Source: Candidatus Aalborgicola bjergmarkensis
GTDB taxonomy: Bacteria > Pseudomonadota > Gammaproteobacteria > Burkholderiales > Burkholderiaceae_C
Assembly (NCBI GenBank): GCA_016708725.1
Contig: JADJFE010000001.1
Location: 372,001 to 436,000, forward strand
DNA: 64,000 bases
Direction of reading: 5' to 3'
This document shows, in pieces, positions 42,620 to 52,059 of this stretch. The position numbers were made by a program, and so were the translations under genes. The stretch's first letter is position 1. Each line of letters starts with the position of its first letter. The notes under the pieces are model-generated. The model saw only the letters and a program-made list of their open reading frames with translations. It did no database searches and was not told the origin of the DNA.

Positions 42620-44764
42620 ATGTTGAGCGTTCTGGTTCCAACCCCGGTGTATGCCCGCATTGGTTCGGTGTTGTGTTACAGCAGTACGCTGGCGTTGCCG
42701 GCGGGAACGCTGGTGCGTGTGCCCCTGGGTGCGCGCGAGACGCTGGGTGTGGTGTGGGATGCCGATGCGCAGCAGGTGCGCGGTGAACTCGATGCCGACA
42801 AGATCAAACCCATAACCTCCGTGCTCGATGGCCTGGCGCCTTTGAATGTGGCCTGGCAACAGTTGGTGGCGTTTACCGCCCGGTACTACCAGCGTTCGCT
42901 CGGTGAAGTGGCACTGGCCGCTTTGCCACCCCAATTGCGCGAACTCTCCACCGCGCAGATACAGCGCCGCCTGCAGCGCGGCAAGGCCCAGGGCGATGCA
43001 GCCGGGGACGCTGCCGGATTGCCGCAGGAACAACCACCAGAGCTGCCCCAGCTGAGTCCCGAGCAGGCCCAGGTGGTCGCGCAAATCCAGGCGCATGCGG
43101 GGCCGTTCCTGCTGTTTGGCGCCACAGGCAGCGGCAAGACGGAGGTGTATTTGCGCAGCGCGCAAGCCGTGCTGGCGCAAGACGCGCAGGCCCAGGTGCT
43201 GGTCATGGTGCCGGAGATCAATCTGACGCCGCAACTGGAGCAGCGCTTTCGGCAGCGGTTTGCGCCGCTGTGGGGCGCGGATGCTGTGGTGTCGCTGCAC
43301 AGCGGCATGACCAATCCGCAGCGTCTGGCGAGCTGGCTAGCCGCGCACAGCGGCCAGGCGCGCATTGTTCTGGGCACGCGCATGGCGGTACTGGCGTCCA
43401 TTCCACACCTGCGCCTGATTGTGGTCGATGAAGAGCACGACCCGAGCTACAAGGGCAGCGAGGGCGCCCGCTACTCGGCGCGCGATCTGGCGGTCTACCG
43501 TGGCCACCTGGAGGGTGCCAAAGTGGTGCTGGGTTCGGCCACGCCCGCGCTGGAGAGCTGGTACCACAGCCGCCCCGCTGCTGAGGGCGGGCGTTATCTG
43601 CGCCTGCACATGCCCAGCCGGGTCGGCGCCTCAGCGGCGGATGGCGTCAACGGCCTGCCCGTGGTGCGCCGGGTTGATATGAACCACCAGCCACGCCATG
43701 CGGTGTTTTCCGTCCCGCTGCTGGCAGCCATCAAGGAGCGGATTGCACGCGGTGAGCAAAGCATGGTGTTTCTCAACCGACGCGGTTATGCACCCGTGCT
43801 GCATTGCGCCGACTGTGGCTGGAAGAGCGCCTGCCCGCACTGCAGCGTGTTTCGGGTATTCCACAAGATCGACCGGACTTTGCGTTGCCACCACTGCGGC
43901 TTTACCGAGCCGGTGCCGCGCGCCTGCCCGACCTGCGGCAACCCGGACATCGCACCGCAGGGACGCGGCACCGAGCGTCTGGAAGAGCACTTGGCCGAGC
44001 TGCTGCTTGATGTGCGCCGTCCAGAGGGTGAGCTGGTGCGCATCGCGCGCATCGACGCCGATACGACACGCCACAAGGGCGCGTTGCAAAGCCAGCTGGC
44101 CGCCGTCCACGCGGGCGAGGTGGACGTGCTGGTGGGCACGCAAATGATCGCCAAAGGGCATGATTTCCGGCGCGTCACGCTGGTGGCTGCCGTGAACCCG
44201 GACGATGCCCTGTTTGCCAGCGACTTTCGCGCGCCCGAGCGCCTGTTCAGTTTGCTGATGCAAGCGGCGGGCCGCTCCGGGCGGGACGCAGGGCAGGTGG
44301 CGGGCAGCGAGGTCTGGATTCAGAGTTCCCAACCCGCGCATCCGGTGTATGACGCACTCAAGCGTTACGACTACCCCGGATTCGCCGCGCGCCAGCTGCA
44401 CGAGCGCCAGCAAGCCAGCCTGCCGCCCTTTAGCGCCCAGGCACTGGTGCGTGCCGAAGCTCGCAGCCAGGAGGTGGCACAGCTTTTCCTGAACGCCGCC
44501 AGCGCCGCTGCGCAGACCGAGATGGCGCAGTGGCCCGGCTGGCCCGAGGTGCTGGCGCACATCACGCTCTACCCGTCGGTGCCCATGAACATCCAGCGTG
44601 TTGCCAATATCGAGCGCGCCCAGATGCTGGTGGAAAGCGCCTCGCGCACGGCCTTGCAGCATTTTCTGAGCGGCTGGCAGGCGATTTTGCACGCCACAAG
44701 CCAAAGCCCGGCGGCCAAGGGCTTGATCCGCTGGGCGGTGGATGTTGATCCGCTGGCGATCTGA
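42620..44764 (+). CDS. priA: Primosomal protein N' (replication restart helicase)
   Basis: This 714-residue PriA restarts collapsed forks. The N-terminal 3'-binding domain (VLVPTPVYARIGSVLCYSS) is followed by the helicase with Walker A GATGSGKTEVYL, DEEH box VVDEEHDPSYK and SATPALESW. The zinc-binding region has CADCGWKSACPHC and CHHCGFTEPVPRACPTCG, and motifs V/VI include GTQMIAKGHDF and QAAGRSGR. The gene follows the DnaA-box-rich segment by about 50 bp, so its promoter lies inside or next to the last repeat unit and could respond to DnaA. Confidence 0.96.
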   Translation: MLSVLVPTPVYARIGSVLCYSSTLALPAGTLVRVPLGARETLGVVWDADAQQVRGELDADKIKPITSVLDGLAPLNVAWQQLVAFTARYYQRSLGEVALAALPPQLRELSTAQIQRRLQRGKAQGDAAGDAAGLPQEQPPELPQLSPEQAQVVAQIQAHAGPFLLFGATGSGKTEVYLRSAQAVLAQDAQAQVLVMVPEINLTPQLEQRFRQRFAPLWGADAVVSLHSGMTNPQRLASWLAAHSGQARIVLGTRMAVLASIPHLRLIVVDEEHDPSYKGSEGARYSARDLAVYRGHLEGAKVVLGSATPALESWYHSRPAAEGGRYLRLHMPSRVGASAADGVNGLPVVRRVDMNHQPRHAVFSVPLLAAIKERIARGEQSMVFLNRRGYAPVLHCADCGWKSACPHCSVFRVFHKIDRTLRCHHCGFTEPVPRACPTCGNPDIAPQGRGTERLEEHLAELLLDVRRPEGELVRIARIDADTTRHKGALQSQLAAVHAGEVDVLVGTQMIAKGHDFRRVTLVAAVNPDDALFASDFRAPERLFSLLMQAAGRSGRDAGQVAGSEVWIQSSQPAHPVYDALKRYDYPGFAARQLHERQQASLPPFSAQALVRAEARSQEVAQLFLNAASAAAQTEMAQWPGWPEVLAHITLYPSVPMNIQRVANIERAQMLVESASRTALQHFLSGWQAILHATSQSPAAKGLIRWAVDVDPLAI

Positions 44765-44908
44765 TGCTGGATTGGGGGCCGTTCAGGATCACATCTCGGT
44801 GGAATAGGCTAGAAGTTGACAGAGCTCCCAGACCGCACCAGAATGCAAATCCACGCGGCTGAAGTGCCGTTGCGTTGTAGACACCTGTTTTTGATGGAGG
44901 AGACTGTG

Positions 44909-45766
44909 ATGGTTGGAAATAAGCGGATCGCTTTTGCTTTCCTTTTTGTGTTTTGCGCGTCTGCGCAGGCCGCCGAAAAAATTTATTACCCGCGTCCTGA
45001 AAGCGCAACCGATCCTCGCACCGAGTATCCGGTGAAACTGCTCGAACTGGCACTGAAAAAGTCAGACGCACAATACGACCTTCAGCCAAGCGTTGCGACC
45101 ATGGTTCAGGGACGCGCCATCACCGAGGTCGAAAGCAACAAGGGTAATGTACATATCGTCTGGACAATGACATCGAAAGAACGCGAACAGCAATTATTGC
45201 CGATACGCATTCCAATCTACAAAGGCCTGATTGGTTGGCGACTGCCACTGGTCATGCAAAAGGATGCTGACCAGTTCAAGGGTGTCAAAAGCATTGCCGA
45301 TATGAATCGCTTTGATGCAGGGCAGGGGCACGACTGGCCCGACACCGAAATATTGCGTTCAAATGGCCTGAAGGTAAACGGTGCGACGAACTATGAAGGC
45401 TTATTCAAGATGCTTGAGAATGGCCGTTTTCACTACTTCCCACGCTCGGTGGCCGAAATCTGGGCAGAAGCCGAAACGCACGCCAGCAAGGGCATCGTGG
45501 TTGACAAAAACATCGCCCTGCATTATCCGGCTGCGTTCTATTATTTCGTCAACAAGAACAACAAACAACTGGCAGACACGGTAACCCGCGGACTGGAAAA
45601 GGCGATCAGCGACGGTTCGTTCGAAAAGTTATTTCAACAATTCAATGGCCCCACGATTAAACGTTCCAACCTGGAAAACCGGGCAATCATCGAACTGAAG
45701 AACCCGTTATTGCCTGCCGAAACACCGCTCAATCGCAAAGAGCTCTGGTTCCGCCCTGGCATGTAG
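44909..45766 (+). CDS. Periplasmic substrate-binding-like protein
   Basis: This 285-residue protein has a signal peptide ending CASAQAA. The mature part resembles diverged type 3 solute-binding proteins (IYYPRPESATDPRTEYPVKL, then DMNRFDAGQG and FHYFPRSVAEIWAEAE). No ABC permease or ATPase is adjacent, so it may be an orphan receptor. ATG 44909 is preceded by GAGGAG at good distance; upstream ATGs in the frame lack this. The ligand is unknown. Confidence 0.77.
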   Translation: MVGNKRIAFAFLFVFCASAQAAEKIYYPRPESATDPRTEYPVKLLELALKKSDAQYDLQPSVATMVQGRAITEVESNKGNVHIVWTMTSKEREQQLLPIRIPIYKGLIGWRLPLVMQKDADQFKGVKSIADMNRFDAGQGHDWPDTEILRSNGLKVNGATNYEGLFKMLENGRFHYFPRSVAEIWAEAETHASKGIVVDKNIALHYPAAFYYFVNKNNKQLADTVTRGLEKAISDGSFEKLFQQFNGPTIKRSNLENRAIIELKNPLLPAETPLNRKELWFRPGM

Positions 45767-45858
45767 TCTGGTACTTGGTATTGGTACAGCGCGCCGTAAA
45801 TTGTCTGGATAACGCACACCAGAAGTGGTTTGCCGATAGAAGTTATTGAAGTTATTCG

Positions 45859-46851
45859 CTATGCGCTGGCAATTTCAACCACTTGCTTGCCGCTGACCTG
45901 CCCGGCAAGCTGCTCGTGCAGTGCGGCAGTGACCGCCTCTGCTTCAAATGGCAATCGCTTGATCGGCAAGGCCCGGATGGCCCCGCTGGTCAGCAGCGCC
46001 AGCACTTCGTCACCCATGCGTGCCAGATCGGCTTGGGCATCCAGGCTGCCGGACAGCCAGGCACCCCCCAGAGTGATGAAATGCAGGCTGGGTGCCACGC
46101 GAAACACATTGATGTGCGTGGTGTCGGGTAGGTTGATCAAACAGGCCATGGCACCGCCATAACCCAACAGCCCCAGGTCGCGCTGTGCTGTTGCGCCACC
46201 AATCGCATCCAGCACGCCATGCACGCCGCGTCCTTCGGTAATGCGTCCCACCGTCTGTGCCACATCGTGGTTGCGGTAGTCGATCACGTGGTCGGCGCCC
46301 AGGCTGTGTACGTACGCATGTTTGGCTGTGGAACAGGTGGCAATCACGGTAAGCCCCAGGTGCTTGGCCATCTGCACGGCAAAGCCACCGACGCCGCCAG
46401 CAGCCGCCTCAATCAGAATCGTCTGCCCAGATTGCAGACGCAGCTTGCGCGTCAGCGCTTGCCAGGCGGTCAGCGCAGCACACGGCAGACTCGCAGCCGT
46501 GGCCCAATCGACGGATTCTGGCACCCGCGATGCCGCATGTGCCGCAACCAGCGCGTATTGCGCCAGGGTGCCGGGCCGGGACAAGGGAAAGTGGGCCAGC
46601 ACCCGCTCACCCACGGCGAAGCGCTCAACACCGGCACCGAGCGCATCGACAACGCCCGCACCATCGACACCCAGGATATGCGGATACGTCCAGGCTGTAT
46701 GGCCGCCAATCGCGAGTTTTGCATCCACCGGATTCAAGGCCGCCGCCATGATCCGCACACGGATTTCACCCGCACCCGGCTCTGGCAGGGCCGTGCGGCT
46801 TTGTCTGAGTGTGAATCCATGGTGGGCTTGGTCTAATAAGAGAGCATTCAT
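45859..46851 (-). CDS. Zinc-free medium-chain dehydrogenase/quinone reductase-like oxidoreductase
   Basis: This 330-residue protein has the GroES-like domain (AALNPVDAKLAIGG, GVDGAGVVDALG) and Rossmann domain with AAAGGVGGFAVQMAKHLG. It lacks the zinc-ligand cysteines of alcohol dehydrogenases, so it belongs with NADPH:quinone reductases/crotonyl reductase-like enzymes. ATG 46851 is preferred to a GTG at 46872. It is convergent with the upstream binding-protein gene. The physiological substrate is unknown. Confidence 0.87.
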   Translation of the reverse strand: MNALLLDQAHHGFTLRQSRTALPEPGAGEIRVRIMAAALNPVDAKLAIGGHTAWTYPHILGVDGAGVVDALGAGVERFAVGERVLAHFPLSRPGTLAQYALVAAHAASRVPESVDWATAASLPCAALTAWQALTRKLRLQSGQTILIEAAAGGVGGFAVQMAKHLGLTVIATCSTAKHAYVHSLGADHVIDYRNHDVAQTVGRITEGRGVHGVLDAIGGATAQRDLGLLGYGGAMACLINLPDTTHINVFRVAPSLHFITLGGAWLSGSLDAQADLARMGDEVLALLTSGAIRALPIKRLPFEAEAVTAALHEQLAGQVSGKQVVEIASA

Positions 46852-46889
46852 CTGGTGCAGTGTACACGACACAAAGGGCGTCTCTGGTT

Positions 46890-46996
46890 ACAGGCAAAAT
46901 ATGGCTGTAGCTCCCATGAAACGTGCGGGAACAGCTATCAAATTGAAAGTTACCTTTCCCGCCCACTTCCATCAATCCAGCAGGTCAATGCCGTTC
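46890..46996 (+). repeat. REP-like repeat plus copied 3' end of the DUF4214 gene
   Basis: CAGGCAAAATATGGCTGTAG, GAAACGTGCGGGAACAGC and TATCAAATTGAAAGTTACC form a repeat also present at 47410, 50650 and 51478. It is followed by CCATCAATCCAGCAGG and TCAATGCCGTTC, which copy the last codons (antisense NGIDLL) of the large gene ending at 47482. Confidence 0.75.
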
Positions 46997-46999
46997 GTT

Positions 47000-47221
47000 T
47001 TACTGCAAAGTCAGTAGCTGCTCCCGCACGTCAGTGCTTGCATCGGCAACGCAAACAGGCGCCCCAGTGGGTCGGCCCGCGCAGCGCGCCAGTGTGGTTT
47101 TTCCACATTGCCGTGGCCCCTGCAATAACACCACCGGGGTGTCGGTCAAACTGTCCTGGAGACTGGTCTGCACCAAACGTGGCAATACCTGGGAGGTCGA
47201 CAGGATGGGGAGATTTTGCAT
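47000..47221 (-). pseudogene. N-terminal fragment of an AAA_14/DUF4143 ATPase
   Basis: The 73-residue frame includes VVLLQGPRQCGKTTLAR, the Walker A region of the AAA_14 family. It then stops after about 20 residues of low-similarity sequence. Full members are near 400 residues; Walker B and the C-terminal domain are missing. The 3' side runs into the repeat/DUF4214 fragment at 46890-46996, so repeat-associated deletion is likely. Confidence 0.75.
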
Positions 47222-47409
47222 CGGCTAATTGTAAATTTTTAGCACGGTCAATTGAAAACTTCCAATCCGGTCAATTGAAACAAATGTCGACCAAAAATCG
47301 ACGGCAGGCGCAGCTTGTGCTGCAAGACGATATGCGCAAACAGGGCGTATACCAACGCGACACCCATATCAGCCCGCCGCCTGGGTGCCTGGGTTGGCAT
47401 TCGAGTCAA

Positions 47410-47480
47410 AACAGGCTGCAGACCCCGTAGAACGTGCGGGAGCAGCTATTAAATTGAAAGCTGCCTTCCCTTCAACCCCC
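47410..47480 (+). repeat. REP-like repeat next to the DUF4214 gene 3' end
   Basis: This is the intact genomic context of the repeat. CAAAACAGGCTGCAGACC, CGTAGAACGTGCGGGAGC and AGCTATTAAATTGAAAG lead directly into the stop of the large minus-strand gene. It may include that gene's transcription end. The stretch 47222-47409 upstream carries two direct GGTCAATTGAAA copies but no gene. Confidence 0.75.
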
Positions 47481-47481
47481 A

Positions 47482-50400
47482 TCAATTCAGCAAGTCAATG
47501 CCGTTCAGAATGGCGCCCAGCACCCCGGCCTGGTTCTCGGGCGACTCGGAAAAGCCCATGAGCGCGGTCGTCTGGCTGTGCGCGCCCGTGTTGAGCTGCT
47601 CCAGCCACCAGGCATAGCCGGTCGCATCAGGCGTGCGGTGCAGCACGTTGTTGTACAGCCGGGTCAGGAAGTCGGCATTGCCTGGGCTGGCGCCGTACAG
47701 GCGCCGGAATTCATCGCTGCCGATAAAGCGCGCGGCCACCTCCTGCAAGGCCATGCCCGCATCCAGCTGGCCGATCCAGTACTTCAGCCCGTCGTTGTCC
47801 GGTACGCGGTTGAACGCGGCTTGGTACAGCCGGTAGGCCTGGCCCGCGTTGCCGCTGATGTCCAGCGCCAGCGTTTCATCGCCAAAACGCACACGCTCGA
47901 CGTTGCTCAAGGTATCCAGCCCTTCGGCTTGCGAACTGACTGCCCAGCCCGCTGCGGTCTTGGTCACGGTGAAGCTGGAGCGGTTGCATTGGTAAATAAC
48001 CGTGTCGATGCCCGCAGCCCCGTCCAGGCTGTCGTTGGCCGTGCTGCTGGCAAGCTGGTCATTCGCAGCAGTGCCGCCTGGCACCAGGGGGCTGTAGTTT
48101 TGCACGGGTGGCGTGTTGCACACATACACCGCAGCGCTGGCGATAGTGCCACCGCCCGCCGCGTTTCTACCCACCACGCCGTAGAGCGTCGTCGCCGTGG
48201 GCGACACCGTGCCGCTGGCCGTGGTGTCACCAAAACCGCTGTTGATCCAGCCATACGAGGTAGCCGCTGGCGTGCAACTGACGCGCAAGGTGGCTGAACC
48301 GCCCGCCGCAATCACCACGGGGCTGGCAGAAAGCGTGCAGGCCGGCGGGGTGGTGGTTGTGGCGGTGCTGTCCACCGCATTGCGCACCAGGAGCACTGCG
48401 TTGTTGCTGTAATAGTAGCCGCCATGATAGTGAACGAAGCCGAAGAGACGTTGGTCCACGCCAGATGTGTCGCCATCGATAAAGTTGACACTCCAGGCAT
48501 ACTCAGGGAGGTTGACATAGGGCGCATTGGACCAAACACCTGATAACGACGGAAAAATGCTGCGATTGAGTGCTGGGAAAGAGGTGCTGTAGTCCACCAG
48601 GCTCAACAACTCCTCTTCAGTGGGCAAGCGCCAGTCGTTTTGCCCGGCAAACTTTGGCCCTGCAGTCAGCGCATTGGCTTGCTCAAAGGTATAGGTGCTG
48701 GCCGTGCCATTGCACGCGCTGCCCGTCCAGGTCTGGCCTACCGCGCAACGTTTCCAGGTCAGACGGGTTGGCGTATGCGTCACCGTGCCATCACCATGGT
48801 CCACATAATCGCTCGTGGGGCGCGTAATGCGCAGCAAAGCGCTGGAAGACTCCCCGCCGCGCACCAGCAGCACCGCGTGGTTGGTTTTGTAACGGCGAAG
48901 GTTGCAGCTCACGGTGGGGGCACCATTGTAGGATTCAGAGTAAAAGGACACGCACCACGGCTGCGAGTAGCCTGGGTCGCGCATACCTGGCGTACTCGAC
49001 CAAAAATCCGAACTGCTCATGTTTGGAAACGCCGCAGTGTCAATGGCCGGGTCGAAAACCGACCGGTTCACAATCGTTTGCAATTCGCGGATATTGGGCA
49101 GCCGCCAGTCGCTTTGACCCGCAAAGGTCACGGTGCCGGTCAGCGCATTGGCTTCATCGAAAGTGTAAGTGCGGGTGACGTCAGTGCAGGTGCTGCCATC
49201 CCAGGTCTGGCCCATGGCGCAGCGTATCCAGGTCAGGCCGGTTTTGGAGTCGGTGACTGTGCCGTCGGTGTTGACTTGTAATGAACTCGCGGGAGGCTTT
49301 GCCACCGTCACCGTCACACTAGCTGTAGCGTTTTTTCCCGTTGCTGCATTGATTCCCAGCACGCTGTAGTTGGTCGTAGCCGTGGGTGTGATCGTGCAGA
49401 TGGAGCCTGTCGTGTTGGGGCAGGCGTTATCGCTCCAGGTGTAACGGGTCGCAGCTGGTGTGCAATTGGCAACCAGTATGACCTGGGCGCCAGCGGCGAC
49501 CACTGACACTGAGGGTGATGCACTAAGGGTGCAAACAGGCGCTGTTGTCCCCCAAGACGCCCCCCCGCGCGCAAGCCGAACCGGGAGGTGTATGTCCCGT
49601 TCGTAAGAGTATGTAATGCCTGAAAAGTCATCAGCCCCCCACGCCTGGCTTGGAGAACCGAAACTTGGAAAATGGATGATTGGCATTACAGGCGAACTGG
49701 ACCAAAACACATCAACTGGTGCCGCAGGGAAAATTTTGCTATTGATCGCCGAGGGGAGAATAATGCTGGTATCAGTAACTGTGTCGTGGGGGCTGTAGTC
49801 CGCCAGACTCAATAACTCCTCTTCGGTAGGCAAGCGCCAGTCGTTTTGGCCCGCAAATGCCGTTGTACCAGTCAGGGCATTGGCCTGGTCGAAGTCATAG
49901 TGCATCGCATCGCCGCTGCAGGTGCTGCTCGTCCAGGTCTGGCCTTCGGCACAGCGCTTCCATGTCAAATTGGTTGGTGTGTGCGTCACCGTGCCATCAC
50001 CATGGTCCACGTAGTCGCTCGTTGGGCGAGCAATATTCAACAAAGCGCTGAAAGACTCCCCTCCGCGCACCAGCCGGACTGCGCCACCGCTACTGCTGAA
50101 AGTGTCGGTGCCGCCATTGGAAAAACGAATAACCATTCCAGAAGAACCTGACCAAAAGTACACGCTTGGCGTATTCGGGAACGCAGCGCTGTCAATCGCC
50201 GGGTTATAGACGGTCCGGTCCACAATGGTTTGCAACTCACGGATATTGGGCAGCCGCCAGTCGCTTTGCTGCGCAAATGTCACGGTGCCGGTCAGCGCAT
50301 TGATCTGATTATTGAGGTCGCCGTAATAGATGTTGGCTTCGCCGCTACAAGTGCTGCCCGTCCAGGTCTGGCCCATGGCGCAGCGCATCCAGGTCAGGCC

Positions 50401-50559
50401 CGTGCCGGGGTCTGTTACGGTGCCGTCCGTGTTGTAGGTGTAGCTTTTGGCAAAAGCAAAAGGGGCGCTTACCAGCAGCAAAAGCGCCAGCAGCCAGGGT
50501 AGAACGAGTCTTGTGGCTTTGTTGGCGGATGTGGCAGGCTGTGGGTGCATGTGGTGCAT
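47482..50559 (-). CDS. Large secreted protein with four DUF1566 domains, Ig-like modules and a C-terminal DUF4214
   Basis: This 1025-residue protein has a signal peptide (about 1-38). DUF1566 (Lcl-type) domains lie at about 44-170, 185-340, 430-590 and 595-745, each with the pattern GLTWMRCA-GQTW and QSDWRLPNIRELQTI or NDWRLPTEEELLSL. Ig-like Cys-containing modules occupy about 343-425 and 755-830. A hemolysin-like TAANDQLASSTANDSLDGAAG segment follows, then DUF4214 (about 905-1015) with YQAAFNRVPDNDGLKYWI. AGGAGAG precedes the ATG. It is probably a surface or secreted adhesin-like protein; function is unknown. The alternating DUF1566 pairs suggest internal duplication. Confidence 0.87.
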   Translation of the reverse strand: MHHMHPQPATSANKATRLVLPWLLALLLLVSAPFAFAKSYTYNTDGTVTDPGTGLTWMRCAMGQTWTGSTCSGEANIYYGDLNNQINALTGTVTFAQQSDWRLPNIRELQTIVDRTVYNPAIDSAAFPNTPSVYFWSGSSGMVIRFSNGGTDTFSSSGGAVRLVRGGESFSALLNIARPTSDYVDHGDGTVTHTPTNLTWKRCAEGQTWTSSTCSGDAMHYDFDQANALTGTTAFAGQNDWRLPTEEELLSLADYSPHDTVTDTSIILPSAINSKIFPAAPVDVFWSSSPVMPIIHFPSFGSPSQAWGADDFSGITYSYERDIHLPVRLARGGASWGTTAPVCTLSASPSVSVVAAGAQVILVANCTPAATRYTWSDNACPNTTGSICTITPTATTNYSVLGINAATGKNATASVTVTVAKPPASSLQVNTDGTVTDSKTGLTWIRCAMGQTWDGSTCTDVTRTYTFDEANALTGTVTFAGQSDWRLPNIRELQTIVNRSVFDPAIDTAAFPNMSSSDFWSSTPGMRDPGYSQPWCVSFYSESYNGAPTVSCNLRRYKTNHAVLLVRGGESSSALLRITRPTSDYVDHGDGTVTHTPTRLTWKRCAVGQTWTGSACNGTASTYTFEQANALTAGPKFAGQNDWRLPTEEELLSLVDYSTSFPALNRSIFPSLSGVWSNAPYVNLPEYAWSVNFIDGDTSGVDQRLFGFVHYHGGYYYSNNAVLLVRNAVDSTATTTTPPACTLSASPVVIAAGGSATLRVSCTPAATSYGWINSGFGDTTASGTVSPTATTLYGVVGRNAAGGGTIASAAVYVCNTPPVQNYSPLVPGGTAANDQLASSTANDSLDGAAGIDTVIYQCNRSSFTVTKTAAGWAVSSQAEGLDTLSNVERVRFGDETLALDISGNAGQAYRLYQAAFNRVPDNDGLKYWIGQLDAGMALQEVAARFIGSDEFRRLYGASPGNADFLTRLYNNVLHRTPDATGYAWWLEQLNTGAHSQTTALMGFSESPENQAGVLGAILNGIDLLN

Positions 50560-50649
50560 CTGAAGCTCTCCTGAAAAATGAGTGCGCTAGAGTTTACCGC
50601 TTGGCGGCGGCGCCCTCTTGGCACAACCGCCTTTGTGTCTGGATTGATA

Positions 50650-50712
50650 TTCGGGCAAAACAGGCTGTAGGTGCCGTGGAACGTGCGGGAATAGCTATTA
50701 ACCTGATAGCAT
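50650..50712 (+). repeat. REP-like repeat, solitary copy
   Basis: GGGCAAAACAGGCTGTAGG, CGTGGAACGTGCGGGAATAG and CTATTAACCTGATAGC match the repeat at 46890, 47410 and 51478, here without an attached DUF4214 fragment. The rest of 50560-50794 holds the likely promoter of the Phd/VapC pair. Confidence 0.75.
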
Positions 50713-50794
50713 TACTAGGGACTGGACAGGGTTTGCGTCTCTTGCTTCGATGTAGTAACATGCCTACATTAGCGGTATATGCAGGAGGTGTCGT

Positions 50795-51049
50795 ATGGCC
50801 ATCACAACTCTATCCAGTCGGGAGCTGAACCAGGACGTTAGCCGCGCGAAGAAGGCGAGCAAAAATGGCCCTGTGTTCATCACAGATCGCGGCAAGTTGG
50901 CGCATGTGTTGTTGAGCATTGAGGAATACCAGCTGCTCACCAAGCAACGTCGCAACATTGCCGATGCGCTGGCCATGCCGGGGCTTGCGGAGATCGCGTT
51001 TGAACCGCAGCGCGTGCATATCGAAGTCCGTGCGGCTGATTTTTCATGA
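50795..51049 (+). CDS. Phd/YefM-family antitoxin
   Basis: This 84-residue antitoxin starts with the DNA-binding Phd fold (SSRELNQDVSRAKKASKNGP, VFITDRGKLAHVLLSIEEY) and ends with a toxin-binding tail (AEIAFEPQRVHIEVRAADFS). AGGAGG lies 10 bp before the ATG. The stop overlaps the toxin start. Autoregulation is expected from the family. Confidence 0.9.
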   Translation: MAITTLSSRELNQDVSRAKKASKNGPVFITDRGKLAHVLLSIEEYQLLTKQRRNIADALAMPGLAEIAFEPQRVHIEVRAADFS

Positions 51050-51480
51050 TGTATCTTCTCGATACCAACGTGGTGTCCGAGCTGCGCAAGGTTCGCTCCG
51101 GAAAGGTGGACCCAAACGTTGCGGCATGGACTGAAAGCGTCGATGCCGCCGACCTCTTTGTGTCCGCCATCACCATCATGGAACTGGAACTTGGCGTTTT
51201 GTTGATTGAGCGCAAAGACGCTACCCAGGGGGCCATGCTGCGCGCATGGCTGGATCTACACGTATTGCCGGAATTTTCCAGACGAACGCTGTCCGTCGAT
51301 ACCGCCGTGGCGCAACGCTGCGCCCGGTTGCACGTACCCGACAAACGCGGGGAGCGTGATGCGCTCATTGCTGCGACAGCTCTTGTGCATGGTATGACGG
51401 TAGTTACGCGCAACGTGGCCGATTTTCAGCCAACAGGCGTGGTCATTTTCAATCCGTGGGAGTCGCTGTATCCCCCGTAG
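51046..51480 (+). CDS. VapC/FitB-like PIN-domain toxin
   Basis: This 144-residue PIN ribonuclease has acidic residues in LLDTNVVSELRK, ITIMELELG, RGERDALIAATAL and TRNVADFQ. Cleavage of structured RNA is expected. ATGATG at 51046 overlaps the antitoxin stop. The 3' end merges with the REP-like repeat, which even supplies the last codons and the stop (PP-stop). Confidence 0.9.
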   Translation: MMYLLDTNVVSELRKVRSGKVDPNVAAWTESVDAADLFVSAITIMELELGVLLIERKDATQGAMLRAWLDLHVLPEFSRRTLSVDTAVAQRCARLHVPDKRGERDALIAATALVHGMTVVTRNVADFQPTGVVIFNPWESLYPP

Positions 51481-51608
51481 AACGTGCGGGAACAGCTATC
51501 AAATTGAAAGTTACCCTTCCCTCCCACCCCCATCAATTCAGCAGATCAATGCCATTGATGATGGCACCCAGCACCCTAGCCTGGTTCTCGGGCGACTCGG
51601 AAAAACCG
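51478..51608 (-). pseudogene. Copied 3' end of the DUF4214 gene with REP-like repeat
   Basis: The repeat (TAGAACGTGCGGGAACAGC) is followed on the minus strand by GFSESPENQARVLGAIINGI and DLLN-stop, nearly identical to the C-terminus of the gene at 47482-50559. About 24 codons are present; the fragment breaks at 51608 where the inverted duplicate of 32353-32441 begins. Confidence 0.85.
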
Positions 51609-51696
51609 GCTTCCCACTTAAGGCGAGACAGGCAAGGCATTGTCATTTCCGTGCAGGCTGGATGTGATTCCTGTGGGATCGTCGGAAGGCGCGAAT
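51609..51696 (-). repeat. Inverted duplicate of 32353-32441
   Basis: The segment is the reverse complement of the stretch next to the SNF2 gene, with few differences. It adjoins element copy 7 in the same relative order as at 32.3 kb, only flipped. Confidence 0.8.
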
Positions 51697-51717
51697 TTGT
51701 GTATCTCACCACTCTAT

Positions 51718-51920
51718 GCAAAAAACATAGCGTCTCCCGCTTGTTGTATAAGGCGTACAGCCAGATTTGCCTTGAATTTTGCCCTTCAAAACAGGTCAAG
51801 GCGATGCTGATACCGCCATGAGGCATCAAAACGGGCCGTTGTCGGGTGTATTTGTATGGCAAATCGGGCTGTAAGCCTTATGGGATAAGCGGGATAAGCT
51901 ATTGTATCAGGAGCACTTTG
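51718..51920 (-). repeat. ~200-bp inverted-repeat element, copy 7 (inverted orientation)
   Basis: Reading on the minus strand, it runs from GATACAATAGCTTATCCCGC through AAAACGGGC-like blocks to AGCGGGAGACGCTATG. Both arms are present. The region 51921-52059 beyond contains AAATCCACCAGGAAATCGAC, a degraded copy of the pbpC 3' end/spacer, but no gene. Confidence 0.8.
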
Positions 51921-52059
51921 GCTTTGACTGGGCGTATCCCGGAGCCTGTCACAAATCCACCAGGAAATCGACGCTGGTATGGTTTTTGGCGCTGGGCGGA
52001 CAAGAGCAGCCACAACACCAGCAGCAGGCGGTGGCGGTCAAATAGCTGGGGCAAAGGCA

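Noticed and set aside
47222..47300. Possible IS21-type end
   Set aside because: Two direct GGTCAATTGAAA copies recall multiple subterminal repeats of some IS21-family elements, but no istA/istB sequence follows and the match is too short to call.
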